From: Streptomyces sp. NBC_00247
Lineage (GTDB): Bacteria; Actinomycetota; Actinomycetes; Streptomycetales; Streptomycetaceae
Assembly (NCBI RefSeq): GCF_036188265.1
Contig: NZ_CP108093.1
Span: 1,550,001 to 1,614,000 of the forward strand
DNA: 64,000 nt
Reading direction: 5' to 3'
Positions within the stretch are counted from its first letter, which is position 1. Each line of letters opens with the position of its first letter. This document shows positions 8,641-17,456 of the stretch, in pieces. The position numbers were made by a program, and so were the translations under genes. The notes below the pieces were generated by a model that worked only from the letters and a program-made list of their open reading frames with translations, searched no databases and had not been told where the DNA came from.

Positions 8641-9981
8641 ATGTCCGCAATCCCGCAGGAGCGCCGCGTCGTCACCGCGATCCCCGGCCCGAAGTCGGTG
8701 GAACTGCAGGCCCGCCGCGTCGCCACGGTCGCCGCCGGTGTGGGCTCCACGCTGCCCGTCTTCGCCGCGCGTGCCGGTGGCGGGATCATCGAGGACGTGG
8801 ACGGCAACCGTCTGATCGACTTCGGCTCCGGCATCGCCGTGACGTCGGTGGGCGCGTCCGCCGAGGCCGTCGTGCGCCGCGCCTCCGCGCAGCTGGCCGA
8901 CTTCACCCACACCTGTTTCATGGTGACGCCGTACGAGGGTTACGTGGAGGTCTGCGAGCAGCTCGCCGAGCTGACCCCGGGCGACCACGCCAAGAAGTCC
9001 GCGCTCTTCAACTCGGGCGCAGAGGCGGTCGAGAACGCGGTGAAGATCGCCCGCGCCTGGACCAAGCGCACCGCGGTCGTCGTCTTCGACCACGGTTACC
9101 ACGGCCGGACGAACCTCACGATGGCGCTGACGGCGAAGAACATGCCGTACAAGCAGGGCTTCGGCCCGTTCGCCCCCGAGGTCTACCGCGTCCCGGTCGC
9201 CTACGGCTACCGCTGGCCGACGGGTGCCGAGAACGCCGGTGCCGAGGCGTCCGCGCAGGCCATCGACGAGATCACCAAGCAGATCGGCGCGCAGAACGTC
9301 GCGGCGATCATCATCGAGCCGGTGCTCGGCGAGGGCGGCTTCATCGAGCCCGCCAAGGGCTTCCTGCCGGCCGTCGCGCAGTTCGCCAAGGACAACGGGA
9401 TCGTCTTCGTCGCCGACGAGATCCAGTCCGGCTTCTGCCGTACCGGCCAGTGGTTCGCCTGTGAGGACGAGGGCATCGTCCCGGACCTGATCACCACCGC
9501 CAAGGGCATCGCGGGCGGTCTGCCGCTCTCCGCCGTGACCGGCCGCGCCGAGATCATGGACGCCGCGCACGCCGGTGGCCTGGGCGGCACCTACGGCGGC
9601 AACCCGGTCGCCTGCGCCGGTGCGCTCGGCGCCATCGAGACGATGCGCGAGCTGGACCTCAACAAGAAGGCCAAGCGCATCGAGGAGGTCATGAAGGACC
9701 GTCTCTCCGCGATGCGGGACAAGCTGCCGAACGGCGACATCATCGGTGACATCCGCGGTCGCGGCGCCATGATCGCGATCGAGCTGGTGAAGTCCGGGTC
9801 CAAGGAGCCGGACGCGGAGACCGCCGGCAAGCTGGCCAAGGCCTGCCACGCCGAGGGCCTGCTGGTGCTGACCTGCGGCACCTACGGCAACGTGCTGCGC
9901 TTCCTGCCTCCGCTGGTCATCGGCGAGGAGCTGCTGAACGAGGGCCTCGACATCCTCGAACAGTCCTTCGCCACTGTCTGA
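8641..9981 (+). CDS. gabT: 4-aminobutyrate aminotransferase
   Basis: This 446-residue class-III PLP aminotransferase transfers the amino group of GABA to 2-oxoglutarate, giving succinate semialdehyde. Family features are visible: the SGAEAVENAVKIARAWT cofactor-phosphate region, the DHGYHGRTNLTM motif, the FVADEIQSGFCRTGQWF motif with the Asp contacting the PLP pyridine nitrogen, and the PLP lysine in TTAKGIAGGLPLSAV. AGGAG lies 8 nt before the ATG. The gene is followed by a strong terminator and is monocistronic. A second gene of this pathway, a GABA-aldehyde-type dehydrogenase, lies at 20956-22395, and an aldehyde dehydrogenase at 2391-3836 could act on its product. Other omega-amino acids are possible substrates. 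Confidence 0.92.
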   Translation: MSAIPQERRVVTAIPGPKSVELQARRVATVAAGVGSTLPVFAARAGGGIIEDVDGNRLIDFGSGIAVTSVGASAEAVVRRASAQLADFTHTCFMVTPYEGYVEVCEQLAELTPGDHAKKSALFNSGAEAVENAVKIARAWTKRTAVVVFDHGYHGRTNLTMALTAKNMPYKQGFGPFAPEVYRVPVAYGYRWPTGAENAGAEASAQAIDEITKQIGAQNVAAIIIEPVLGEGGFIEPAKGFLPAVAQFAKDNGIVFVADEIQSGFCRTGQWFACEDEGIVPDLITTAKGIAGGLPLSAVTGRAEIMDAAHAGGLGGTYGGNPVACAGALGAIETMRELDLNKKAKRIEEVMKDRLSAMRDKLPNGDIIGDIRGRGAMIAIELVKSGSKEPDAETAGKLAKACHAEGLLVLTCGTYGNVLRFLPPLVIGEELLNEGLDILEQSFATV

Positions 9982-9992
9982 TCCGTGCGAAC

Positions 9993-10031
9993 GCGAGTCC
10001 CCTGCGGAGAGCCGTTTCCCAGGGGATTCGC
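9993..10031 (+). terminator. gabT terminator
   Basis: A 12-bp stem (GCGAGTCCCCTG at 9993-10004 pairing with CAGGGGATTCGC at 10020-10031, one G-U pair) with a 15-nt loop begins 11 bp after the gabT stop codon. Confidence 0.75.
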
Positions 10032-10131
10032 GGCAGTGGAGTGAGGGCCTGTGAAGAAGGTGTGCGAGGTCGATGGCGGGATCACGTTCCGTCTGTCCCC
10101 CTCGGCCCCCGCTGCCGTACGGTTTCGGCAG

Positions 10132-11031
10132 ATGAGAGAAACACCCCGTCCGCAGGGGACTGCGGACAGCACCGGGCCGGGGCTTCCCCAGCACCTGCCC
10201 GGTGGCGCCCTGGCGCGCACCACTGGAGCCTCTGGCTCCGGTACTCCTCACCGATCGGACGGCCGCCCGCCCCACACCCCCCGGGGCGCGCGGCGGACCG
10301 ATCCGGCCGGCCGTCCCGGAACAACCCCCCCTGTTCCCCGGCGGCCGGCCCTCCTCTTTTCCTGGACCTGCCTGATGGCGGCCCTCTTCGCCCTCACCAC
10401 CTGGCAGGTGGCGGTGGCCGGACCGCTGCTGCGGCTCGACGAGCGCGTCGGCAGGAGACTCATCGGCCACGGCCCCTCGGGGGTCGCCCAGGTCTTCTCC
10501 GATCTCGGCGGGATGCCGGTCGCCCTGCCCGTACTCGCCTGCGCGCTGCTGTACGCCCTGTGGCGGGGTGCGCGGGGCACCGTGCTGATCGCGGCCCTGA
10601 CCATGGTGGCGGTGCCGCTGGTGGTCGTACCGCTGAAGGTGTGGACCGACCGGCAGGGTCCGCTGGTTCCCTACACCGGCTACTACCCGTCCGGGCACAC
10701 GGCGACCGCGGCGGTGGCGTACGGGGCGTCGGCCCTGCTCCTCATGGCGTACCCGCCACGACGCTGGATGGCGCCCGTCGCCGCCGCCCTGCTGACGGCG
10801 GCGACGGGCGCCGGTCTGATGCTGCGGGGCTACCACTGGCCGCTCGACGTGCTCGGCAGCCTGTGGCTGAGCGGTCTGCTGCTCGTCCCGCTGTGGTGCG
10901 CCCGGCGGTGGACCGGGAGGACCGGCAACCGTGGGATCGCGGCCGGGGACGGACCCGGGCGGACCACCGGTACCGGTGAAGTCCCGGCCGGGGACGGATC
11001 CGCGGCCGGGAGTCCCGATCAGCCGAAGTAG
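10132..11031 (+). CDS. PAP2-family membrane phosphatase
   Basis: This 299-residue protein has about six membrane segments beginning near residue 80 (ALLFSWTCLMAALFALTTW). It carries the three lipid-phosphatase motifs: KVWTDRQGP, close to the canonical K-x6-RP but with Gly in place of Arg before Pro; PSGHTAT, holding the first catalytic His; and RGYHWPLDVLGS, the second His with its Asp. It probably dephosphorylates a membrane lipid such as phosphatidate or polyprenyl diphosphate. The start is uncertain: ATG 10132 gives a roughly 80-residue Pro/Thr-rich N-terminus, GTG 10051 is longer, and ATG 10375 would start at the first TM segment. Its 3' end overlaps the convergent chitinase gene by 13 bp. 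Confidence 0.8.
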   Translation: MRETPRPQGTADSTGPGLPQHLPGGALARTTGASGSGTPHRSDGRPPHTPRGARRTDPAGRPGTTPPVPRRPALLFSWTCLMAALFALTTWQVAVAGPLLRLDERVGRRLIGHGPSGVAQVFSDLGGMPVALPVLACALLYALWRGARGTVLIAALTMVAVPLVVVPLKVWTDRQGPLVPYTGYYPSGHTATAAVAYGASALLLMAYPPRRWMAPVAAALLTAATGAGLMLRGYHWPLDVLGSLWLSGLLLVPLWCARRWTGRTGNRGIAAGDGPGRTTGTGEVPAGDGSAAGSPDQPK

Positions 11032-12848
11032 GCGTCGAAGTTCCGGGCGAACTCACCGTTGTTGAAGCGGTCCCAGTTGATCGACCAGGTCATCAGGCCG
11101 CGCAGTCCCGGCCAGGTGCCGTGGGTCTGGTAGCTCCCGCAGTCGGTCTTCTTCGTCAGGCAGTTCAGCGCCTTGGTGACCTCGGCGGGGGTGGTGTACC
11201 CGTTGCCGGCCTGGGTGGAGGCGGGGAGGCCGACGGCGATCTGGTCGGGCCGGAGCGCCGGGAAGATCTTCGTCTGGTCGCCGGCCACCGGGAACCCGGT
11301 GAGCATCATGTCGGTCATGGCGATGTGGAAGTCGGCGCCGCCCATCGAGTGGTACTGGTTGTCCAGGCCCATGATGGAGCCCGAGTTGTAGTCCTGGACG
11401 TGCAGCAGGGTGAGGTCGTCGCGCAGGGCGTGGATCACCGGAAGATAGGCGCCGGCGCGCGGGTCCTGGCCGCCCCAGGGGCCCGATCCGTAGTACTGGT
11501 AGCCCAGCTGCACGAAGAAGGTCTCCGGTGCCATGGTGAGCACGAAGCCGGAGCCGTACTTGGCCTTGAGGGTCTTCACCGCCGCGATCAGGTTGACGAT
11601 GGCGGGCGTGGTGGGCGAGCGGAAGTCCGTGTCACCGGTGTTCAGCGAGAGCGAGTGCCCCTCGAAGTCGATGTCCAGACCGTTCAGCCCGTAGGTGTCG
11701 ATGATCTTGGACACCGAGGTGACGAAGGCGTCCCGGGCGGCCGTGGTGGAGAGCTGGACCTGGCCGTTCTGGCCGCCGATCGAGATCAGCACCTTCTTGC
11801 CGGCCGCCTGCTTGGCGGCGATGGCCGCCTTGAACTCGGCCTCCGACTCGACGTTCGGGCACTCGGTGACCGGGCAGAGCGAGAAGCGGATGTCGCCCGA
11901 GGTGACGGAGGTCGGCTCACCGAAGGCGAGGTTGATGACGTCCCAGGAGGCGGGGACGTCGGCCATCCGCGTGTAGCCGGAGCCGTTGGCGAAGCTGGAG
12001 TGGAGGTAGCCGACGAGCGCGTGGTCGGGCAGCCCTGCGTTGTTCCCGCCGCCGGTGGAACCGGTGGCGGCGGTCGTCGCGGCGACGGCGGCCGACTTCG
12101 CCGACTCACCGGCCGAGTTGGTGGCGGTGACCTGGAAGCTGTACGCCGTGGAGGCGGTGAGGCCGGTCACCGTGGTGGAGGTGCCGGTGACCGCGGCGAC
12201 CTTCGTACCGCCCCGGTAGACCTGGTAGCCGGTGGCTCCTGAGGAGGCCGTCCAGGACAGCGGTACGGAGGTGGCGGTCGGGGTGCCTGCCGTCAGCCCG
12301 GTGGGGGCGGCGGGCACGGCGACCGGGGCGCCGCCGGGGCCGACCAGGCTGAGGTCGTCCACGTGGTAGGCGGAGGTGCCGTACCAGCCGTGGGTCCAGA
12401 TGCTGACGGACGTGGTGGCGGAGCCGGTGGTGAAGGTGGTGGTGAGCTGCTTCCACGCGCCGGAGGACTGCGTCCAGGTGGAGACGTCGGTGGTGCCCGT
12501 ACCGGTCGCGCCGAGGTAGACGTAGTCGCCCTGGACCCAGGCGCTCAGCGTGTACGTGGAGCCCGGCTTCACCGTGACGGTCTGGGCGCAGTTGGCGTAG
12601 TCGCTGCCGACCGGGGTTGCCTTCAGCGCGGAGCTGCCGCCGTGCACGGGCGTGCTGACGACGGCTCCGCTCCCGGCCGAGCAGGCCCAGTCGCTCAGGC
12701 CCGACTCGAAGCCGCCGTTGCGCGCGAGGTCGGTGTCGGCGGCGACGGCCGCCGGGGCGACGGCGGCGAGGGTGCCGGCCGCCAACAGACTCACGGAGAA
12801 AGCGGCCAGAGCTCTGGTGAATCGGGCAGGACATCGTGTGCGTTCCAC
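11019..12848 (-). CDS. Secreted multidomain chitinase (CBM, FnIII, GH18)
   Basis: This 609-residue secreted enzyme hydrolyses chitin. It has a signal peptide (residues 1 to about 36, ending AAVAPAAVAA), then a carbohydrate-binding jelly-roll of the CBM4/9/16 type (FESGLSDW ... VKPGSTYTLSAWV ... AYHVDDLSL), then a fibronectin type III domain, then a GH18 catalytic domain whose DxxDxDxE-like motif is present as NGLDIDFEGHSL with Glu as acid/base. The GTG at 12848 has GGAGG 6 nt upstream and starts exactly at a twin-basic signal peptide. A sigma-70-like promoter with chitinase-type direct repeats lies upstream. Its 3' end converges on and overlaps the PAP2 gene. Confidence 0.93.
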   Translation of the reverse strand: MERTRCPARFTRALAAFSVSLLAAGTLAAVAPAAVAADTDLARNGGFESGLSDWACSAGSGAVVSTPVHGGSSALKATPVGSDYANCAQTVTVKPGSTYTLSAWVQGDYVYLGATGTGTTDVSTWTQSSGAWKQLTTTFTTGSATTSVSIWTHGWYGTSAYHVDDLSLVGPGGAPVAVPAAPTGLTAGTPTATSVPLSWTASSGATGYQVYRGGTKVAAVTGTSTTVTGLTASTAYSFQVTATNSAGESAKSAAVAATTAATGSTGGGNNAGLPDHALVGYLHSSFANGSGYTRMADVPASWDVINLAFGEPTSVTSGDIRFSLCPVTECPNVESEAEFKAAIAAKQAAGKKVLISIGGQNGQVQLSTTAARDAFVTSVSKIIDTYGLNGLDIDFEGHSLSLNTGDTDFRSPTTPAIVNLIAAVKTLKAKYGSGFVLTMAPETFFVQLGYQYYGSGPWGGQDPRAGAYLPVIHALRDDLTLLHVQDYNSGSIMGLDNQYHSMGGADFHIAMTDMMLTGFPVAGDQTKIFPALRPDQIAVGLPASTQAGNGYTTPAEVTKALNCLTKKTDCGSYQTHGTWPGLRGLMTWSINWDRFNNGEFARNFDAYFG

Positions 12849-12887
12849 AACTGCCTCCGTACAAGGGGGGAATGGGGCGGCGCGCAC

Positions 12888-12922
12888 AACATGGTCCAGA
12901 CCAATCGAGTTGTCAAGACCAT
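12888..12922 (-). promoter_or_regulatory. Chitinase promoter with duplicated TGGTC operator
   Basis: Reading the minus strand, a -35 TTGACA (plus-strand 12911-12916) and a -10 CATGTT (12888-12893) are 17 bp apart. Overlapping them are two direct repeats, TGGTCTTGAC and TGGTCTGGAC, the arrangement known from Streptomyces chitinase promoters. The proximal copy extends to the palindromic TGGTCCAGACCA (plus strand, 12892-12903), a good match to the DasR-responsive element core. Control by DasR and/or a chitin two-component system is inferred from this similarity. Confidence 0.75.
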
Positions 12923-12983
12923 TGACACCGGACCACACGCCGCACCCCGCGCCCGACCACCACGCGCCGGGCGCCCAGCCGGC

Positions 12984-13466
12984 TCATCGGCCCAGGTCAC
13001 CGCCTTCCGCGTACCGTTCACGGGCCGCCAGGACGGCCGCCGCCTCGTGCATCGCGAGTTCCAGCAGAACGGGGTCGGTGAGCGTCCCCGACCCGTCGGG
13101 CGGCACCAGCCAGCGCACTCCCCCGACGGCCCGCCCGGGGCGCGGAACCACGATCCAGGTACCGGCCCCCAGGCCTCGCACCCCCGTGCCGATCCACCGC
13201 GCGGCGGTGCCCGGCGGCACGAGGAAGCCCATCCGGGCGTCGCCGAAGTCCGCCAGCACCGGGCCCGGCCGGTCGACCAGGCGGGTGAGCACGTCGAGCG
13301 TCGGATAACCGAGACTGGCGGACAGGACGAGCACGTCCCAGCGCCGGCCGGTGGGCAGGAGCGCGATCCCCCGCGGATCGCGCTCCCACTCCCGCCTGCA
13401 CGCCGCCGGATCGGGTGCCGCCGATGCCAGCCACCCGATTGCCGCCCCTGCCCTTGCGTCAGCCAC
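12984..13466 (-). CDS. Conserved actinomycete protein of unknown function
   Basis: This 160-residue soluble protein has the pattern REWERDPRGIALLPTGRRWD, then a GFLVPPGTAARWIGTG segment and GGVRWLVPPDGSGTLTDP. I recognise this as a protein widespread in Streptomyces with no assigned role; the N-terminal part faintly resembles the primase-polymerase-like domain of actinobacterial small proteins. The GTG at 13466 is favoured because GGGAGG lies just upstream; a longer start at 13508 is possible. It has no signal peptide or TM segments. It is transcribed alone, between the chitinase promoter and the GNAT gene. Confidence 0.75.
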   Translation of the reverse strand: MADARAGAAIGWLASAAPDPAACRREWERDPRGIALLPTGRRWDVLVLSASLGYPTLDVLTRLVDRPGPVLADFGDARMGFLVPPGTAARWIGTGVRGLGAGTWIVVPRPGRAVGGVRWLVPPDGSGTLTDPVLLELAMHEAAAVLAARERYAEGGDLGR

Positions 13467-13560
13467 GCCGGCCTCCCTCTTCCGTATGCGCGGACGGTGC
13501 GTCCACACGGTTGAGAGGGGAGAGGGCCGGGATCATGACGCGAGTCGGAGCCACCAATGT

Positions 13561-13580
13561 CCTGTGAGGTGACTCACAGG
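13561..13580 (-). terminator. Short terminator hairpin after the GNAT gene
   Basis: CCTGTGAG and CTCACAGG form a perfect 8-bp stem around a GTGA loop, 24 bp past the stop codon of the minus-strand GNAT gene. Confidence 0.5.
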
Positions 13581-13603
13581 GCCTTCCCGTGACGGACGGT
13601 GCG

Positions 13604-14383
13604 TCAGGCGTGCGACAACGGGAGCGCGGACGGATCGCTCAGCGGCAGGAGGGCGATGCCGCCCGCCTGGTCGACCGCCCGCCACAGCCGCGCCGACGCC
13701 GGGTCCGTGCCGACGGCTCCCTCGGATTCGACGAAGTACGCGGTGAGGAAGGCGCGCACCGGGGCGGAGTCGACCGGACCGTCCGGGCCGCCGCCTCCCG
13801 GCAGGGGAGGCAACGCGATGAGCAGCATCCCGTACACCCGCTCGGCGCCGGGGCGCAGAGCGGGCTGGAAGTACGGCAGGTCCAGGGCCCGGGCGCCGAG
13901 GCGCTCGTAGAAGCGCACCCGGGCCGCGGCGTCACCGCGTTCCTCGTCTCCGGAGTGGGCCGCCGGGTGTTCGATCTCGGCGAGTGTCATCTCCGGCCGG
14001 AACCGCTGCTGCCAGGCTCCGCGGACCTCGTCCATGAGCAGCCGTCCGAGGCCGCCGGACCGGCTCTCCCGGCGTACGGCGACGTAGGAGAGCAGCAGGA
14101 CCCTGCTCCCCGGGTCCCACTCGCCGACCGCCGCCGCGAGCGGCCTTCCCTCACCGTCCACTACGGCGGTCAGCACGCCGAGGCCGTCCCGCAGTATGGC
14201 GCGCAGCCTGTCGCACGAGATCAACTCGTCGGGGATGAAGGCCCCGTGGAGGATCTCGTCGTAGATCACTCCGACCAGCGGACTGCTGTCGCCGACATCC
14301 ACGACGCGCGTCCGCGCCTGCGGCGAAGGGTGTGTCGCCAAGCGTCCTTCTCCGATCTCCGGACGGGCGGGCGGGCCCGTCAC
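13604..14383 (-). CDS. GNAT-family N-acetyltransferase, coupled to the upstream 768-aa gene
   Basis: This 259-residue protein has a GNAT acetyl-CoA binding motif (LLSYVAVRRESRSGGLGRLL, with the RxxGxG/A-like RSGGLG) and a following RFYERLGARAL segment typical of motif B. The C-terminal 70 residues are an extension without recognised features. The GTG start at 14383 overlaps the stop codon of the upstream gene in a GTGA arrangement, with AAGGA 5 nt before it, so translation should be coupled and stoichiometric with the 768-residue membrane protein. The acetylated substrate is unknown; the coupling suggests it modifies, or works with, its partner. Confidence 0.8.
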   Translation of the reverse strand: MTGPPARPEIGEGRLATHPSPQARTRVVDVGDSSPLVGVIYDEILHGAFIPDELISCDRLRAILRDGLGVLTAVVDGEGRPLAAAVGEWDPGSRVLLLSYVAVRRESRSGGLGRLLMDEVRGAWQQRFRPEMTLAEIEHPAAHSGDEERGDAAARVRFYERLGARALDLPYFQPALRPGAERVYGMLLIALPPLPGGGGPDGPVDSAPVRAFLTAYFVESEGAVGTDPASARLWRAVDQAGGIALLPLSDPSALPLSHA

Positions 14384-16686
14384 TGGTTCCTTCGGGGTCG
14401 TGGCCACAGTACGAGGCCCAGCAGGAGCGCGAGGGCGACAATGCCGACCACGCCCCCGATGGCCCATCGCGCGGCCATGTCGTCCTGGAAGAAACCGGCT
14501 TGGAGCACCTGGATCACTCCCGAGACGCCCGCCGCGGCGATCACCGCGAGGAGCACCTCCAGCTTGGCGCGCTGCCGCTCCTCGCGCTGCCTGGCCAGCT
14601 TCTCTATGGTCAGGCCGAGTTGTTCGTTCGTCACTTCCTCGATCGTGGCGTTGAGCTCCGCGACTCGCTCCTGAAAGCCGGAGCACTCCAGCAGCAGCCG
14701 GAGGCTGTCCGCCGCGACGGGTGACGCCATCAGGGAAGGCGAGCGGATGAACGCGACCGTGGACCGGACCCGGACGGCGAAGTCGTTGAGTCGCAGCTTC
14801 TCGGCGTCCAGGGCTCTCGAGAGCCGGCCCAGCGTCAGGGCGCTCGTGTCCTCGTCGTTGCCCGCCGGGTCCCCGGTCCGCGGGAGCGGGCTCGGCGCCG
14901 GGGGGCCCGCGTCCTCGCCTCGTTCCGCGGCGTTCACCTGTGCCTCGATGCCCCCGACCCGCTGGTAGTGGCCGGCGAGCTCGAGCGACCAGCCGGCGAA
15001 GAGGCCGTCCAGCGTGGCGGCGAACTCGGCCACGCTCCCACGGGTCCCCTGGGTGAACTCGGCCACGCCGGGCGCCAGGACGACGGTGGTGTTGGAGGTG
15101 CGGACGGTCCGCTCCCCGATCAGACCGGTGGCCGTCGAGGAGAGCTCGTTCTCCGCCGCGTAGCGGATCCACTCCGTGAGCCCTCCGATGATGAAGGCGA
15201 CCGGGTTGGTGAGCACCTGCGCCCCCACCGCGTCGAGCAGGTCGCTCGCGGAGCGCACCTCGCGCCGGGGCTGGGAGTTCGCCGGGCCCGGCGCGGTCGA
15301 GGCCGCGTCGACGGTGACGACGAGCTGGAACATGCCCTGCCGGGCCACGACGTCCGTCTCTTTCAGGGCCGCGTCGAGGCGCAGGCATCTGCCGACGTCC
15401 TCCGCCAGTTGCACCGCGAGATCCCCCAGTCGCGGCCAGCCGGTGTCCGCAGCGTCCGGCGCGTCCGGGGCAGCCGGCGCGTCCGGAGCGCCCTCGAAGT
15501 CGACCCGTACGCGGCCGTGCTCGGGTGCGGCACGCAGCATCATCGCGTAGAGCTCGCCCGGCATCGCGTCCTTGATGCCCGTGGTGAAACGCACGTAGTG
15601 GTTGCCCAGTTCCGAGAAGCGGATCTCGGCCTGCAGCCGCACGGATTCGCCGACGTCTGTGGGTATCACCACATCGGGAAGGGCGAGAAGAGCGCCCTGG
15701 TAGTGCCGCCCGAACGCGTCCGAACCGTCCCATACGTCGTCGAGCGTGAGCGAACCTTGTACCGAGAGGGGTTTCACGCCCCCCAGGATCCAGTCCGCCG
15801 CCTTCGCGCCGATGCCGTCCAGCACGGCCTGGGTCGGAACCCCGAGGGTGGCGAACGGGTAGAGGTAGACGATTTTTCCCCGGTCGATCCTCAACCAGGG
15901 GTCGTGCCGGACACGGTTCAGCTCCATCAGGGAGAACCGGTGGGCCCGCAGTTCGCTGATGTACGCGGAGTCGGTGATCTCGCCACCGCGTTCCGCCGCT
16001 TCGAGCTCCGCGATGGTCCCGTCGAGCGAATCGCCCGTCGAGAGGAAGTCGCGCACCGAGCGCACGGCGACGGCGACGGCCACGTTGTAGGCCACCCACT
16101 CCTCGGCGCATTCGATGACGTGGGTACTGACCTCCGGGTGCGCGCCGACCGCGCGACCGGCGAGCGCGGTCGCCTCGCGCGCATGCGCCGCCGCGGCGTC
16201 GAGGGCGGCCACATGGCCGGCCCACTGCCCGGAGGTCATGGCGTTCTCCGCCCGTATCTGCTCCGAGAGGCTCGCCATGAGCGCCAGGACGGCCCTGGTC
16301 AGCAGCGCGTCCTCCCCCGTCACCATCGCGCCGTGGGCGTGCAGGCACTCCTGCGCACCGCTCAGGGTGTCCCACATCGGCTGGTAATGGTAGGAGATCT
16401 CCCACTCTTCCTCGACCGAATGGAGGACGAAGAGCAGCATCAGCGGCACCCCGCCCGACTCGGCGGCGGCCTTCGGCAGCTGGGCGAGGGTCTCCGCATG
16501 GGCGAATCCCGTCCGGTCGGCCAGCCGACGGCTCGACGACAGCAGCGCGGGGAAGCGCGAGGAATCCCATTGCGGCAGTTCGCGCAGCGCGCCGGTCTCC
16601 ACCTGCTTGGTGGTCAGCCAGTCGCGCAACGGCTTCAACTCGCCCTTGTTCAGGGCCGCCACCAGATCACCCACGTCACCATGCAT
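14380..16686 (-). CDS. Large uncharacterised protein with two C-terminal membrane helices
   Basis: I do not recognise a family for this 768-residue protein. The first 650 residues are soluble and mixed alpha/beta, with a proline/aspartate-rich linker at about 395-420 (APDAPAAPDAPDA). A helical, charged region (about 655-710, ending RLEK-type basic residues EKLARQREERQRAKLE) leads into two membrane helices, VLLAVIAAAGVSGVIQVL and AIGGVVGIVALALLLGLVL, and a short basic tail WPRPRRNQ. The large cytosolic domain, long helix and two TM helices recall CorA-like topology, but no GMN motif is present. The ATG at 16686 lies about 2 nt from the predicted transcription start, so the mRNA is probably leaderless. 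It is coupled to the downstream GNAT gene. Confidence 0.75.
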   Translation of the reverse strand: MHGDVGDLVAALNKGELKPLRDWLTTKQVETGALRELPQWDSSRFPALLSSSRRLADRTGFAHAETLAQLPKAAAESGGVPLMLLFVLHSVEEEWEISYHYQPMWDTLSGAQECLHAHGAMVTGEDALLTRAVLALMASLSEQIRAENAMTSGQWAGHVAALDAAAAHAREATALAGRAVGAHPEVSTHVIECAEEWVAYNVAVAVAVRSVRDFLSTGDSLDGTIAELEAAERGGEITDSAYISELRAHRFSLMELNRVRHDPWLRIDRGKIVYLYPFATLGVPTQAVLDGIGAKAADWILGGVKPLSVQGSLTLDDVWDGSDAFGRHYQGALLALPDVVIPTDVGESVRLQAEIRFSELGNHYVRFTTGIKDAMPGELYAMMLRAAPEHGRVRVDFEGAPDAPAAPDAPDAADTGWPRLGDLAVQLAEDVGRCLRLDAALKETDVVARQGMFQLVVTVDAASTAPGPANSQPRREVRSASDLLDAVGAQVLTNPVAFIIGGLTEWIRYAAENELSSTATGLIGERTVRTSNTTVVLAPGVAEFTQGTRGSVAEFAATLDGLFAGWSLELAGHYQRVGGIEAQVNAAERGEDAGPPAPSPLPRTGDPAGNDEDTSALTLGRLSRALDAEKLRLNDFAVRVRSTVAFIRSPSLMASPVAADSLRLLLECSGFQERVAELNATIEEVTNEQLGLTIEKLARQREERQRAKLEVLLAVIAAAGVSGVIQVLQAGFFQDDMAARWAIGGVVGIVALALLLGLVLWPRPRRNQ

Positions 16687-16694
16687 TGCGCGAT

Positions 16695-16722
16695 GCTATA
16701 CACGCCCGCCCCGGACTGTCAG
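16695..16722 (-). promoter_or_regulatory. Promoter giving a probably leaderless mRNA
   Basis: Reading the minus strand, -35 CTGACA (plus-strand 16717-16722) and -10 TATAGC (16695-16700) are separated by 16 bp. The ATG of the 768-aa gene begins 8 nt after the -10 box, placing the expected start site at or next to the A of ATG, and no ribosome-binding site is seen. Confidence 0.5.
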
Positions 16723-16831
16723 TATCGCCGAACTCACTCGCGGTGATCGCGCGTACTCCGTCCACCGCTCGCCGAAGCCTGGCCCCTCTCACCGGAGGGG
16801 CTGTCACAGGCGGCTGTCACACTTGCTCCTC

Positions 16832-17410
16832 ATGGAACAGATGGACGATCTCGTCGCCCGGACCCAGCGCGGAAAGCGGGTCAAGTACCTCCTGTTCTGG
16901 GGGCACCGTCCCCTTCCGGACGGCCGACTGGGCCCGTCCTGCCTCAGCCAGTGGTGGCCGTCGGAGTTCACCGTCGACGGAGTGACGTACCCCTCGGCCG
17001 AGCACTGGATGATGGCGGGCAAAGCGCGGCTGTTCGGTGACGCCGAGGCGGAGCCGGCCGCGCGGGAGGCCCGCACACCAGCTGCCGCGAAGAAGGCGGG
17101 GCGCCTGGTCCGGGGCTTCGACGAGGAGGTCTGGGCGCGGGAGCGCTTCGGGCTCGTGGTGGCGGGCAGCGTCCACAAGTTCGGCCAGGACCCGGGGCTG
17201 CGCGCGTATCTGCTCGCCACCGGAGACCGTGTGCTGGTGGAGGCGAGCCCGCTGGACCGCGTCTGGGGCATCGGGCTGGCGAAGGACGACGAGCGGGCCG
17301 AGGACCCCCGGCGGTGGCGCGGGCTGAACCTGCTGGGCTTCGCGCTGATGGAGGCGCGGGAACGGCTCCGTGACGGGGCGCCGGTGCCAGGAACGCCCGG
17401 GCCCGCCTGA
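16832..17410 (+). CDS. NADAR family protein (YbiA/DUF1768-like)
   Basis: This 192-residue protein carries the NADAR signature set: LLFWGH, SQWWPSEFTVDG, YPSAEHWMMAGKARLFGD, a central KFGQDP segment and VWGIGLAKDD. NADAR enzymes are N-glycosidases acting on ADP-ribosyl or riboflavin-pathway aminopyrimidine intermediates, so this is probably a metabolite-repair or de-ADP-ribosylation enzyme. The length is typical (about 160-190). The ATG at 16832 precedes the first conserved motif by 24 residues and lacks a clear ribosome-binding site. It is divergent from the 768-aa gene and convergent with the DUF4190-like gene. Confidence 0.88.
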   Translation: MEQMDDLVARTQRGKRVKYLLFWGHRPLPDGRLGPSCLSQWWPSEFTVDGVTYPSAEHWMMAGKARLFGDAEAEPAAREARTPAAAKKAGRLVRGFDEEVWARERFGLVVAGSVHKFGQDPGLRAYLLATGDRVLVEASPLDRVWGIGLAKDDERAEDPRRWRGLNLLGFALMEARERLRDGAPVPGTPGPA

Positions 17411-17411
17411 T

Positions 17412-17446
17412 CCCTGTCCGGGCCGCGGCCGCACGGCCCGGACGGG
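17412..17446. terminator. Bidirectional terminator
   Basis: Inverted repeats CCC-T-GTCCGGGCC (17412-17424) and GGCCCGGACGGG (17435-17446) lie between the convergent NADAR and DUF4190-like genes. Confidence 0.65.
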
Positions 17447-17456
17447 ACCGGCCGTC

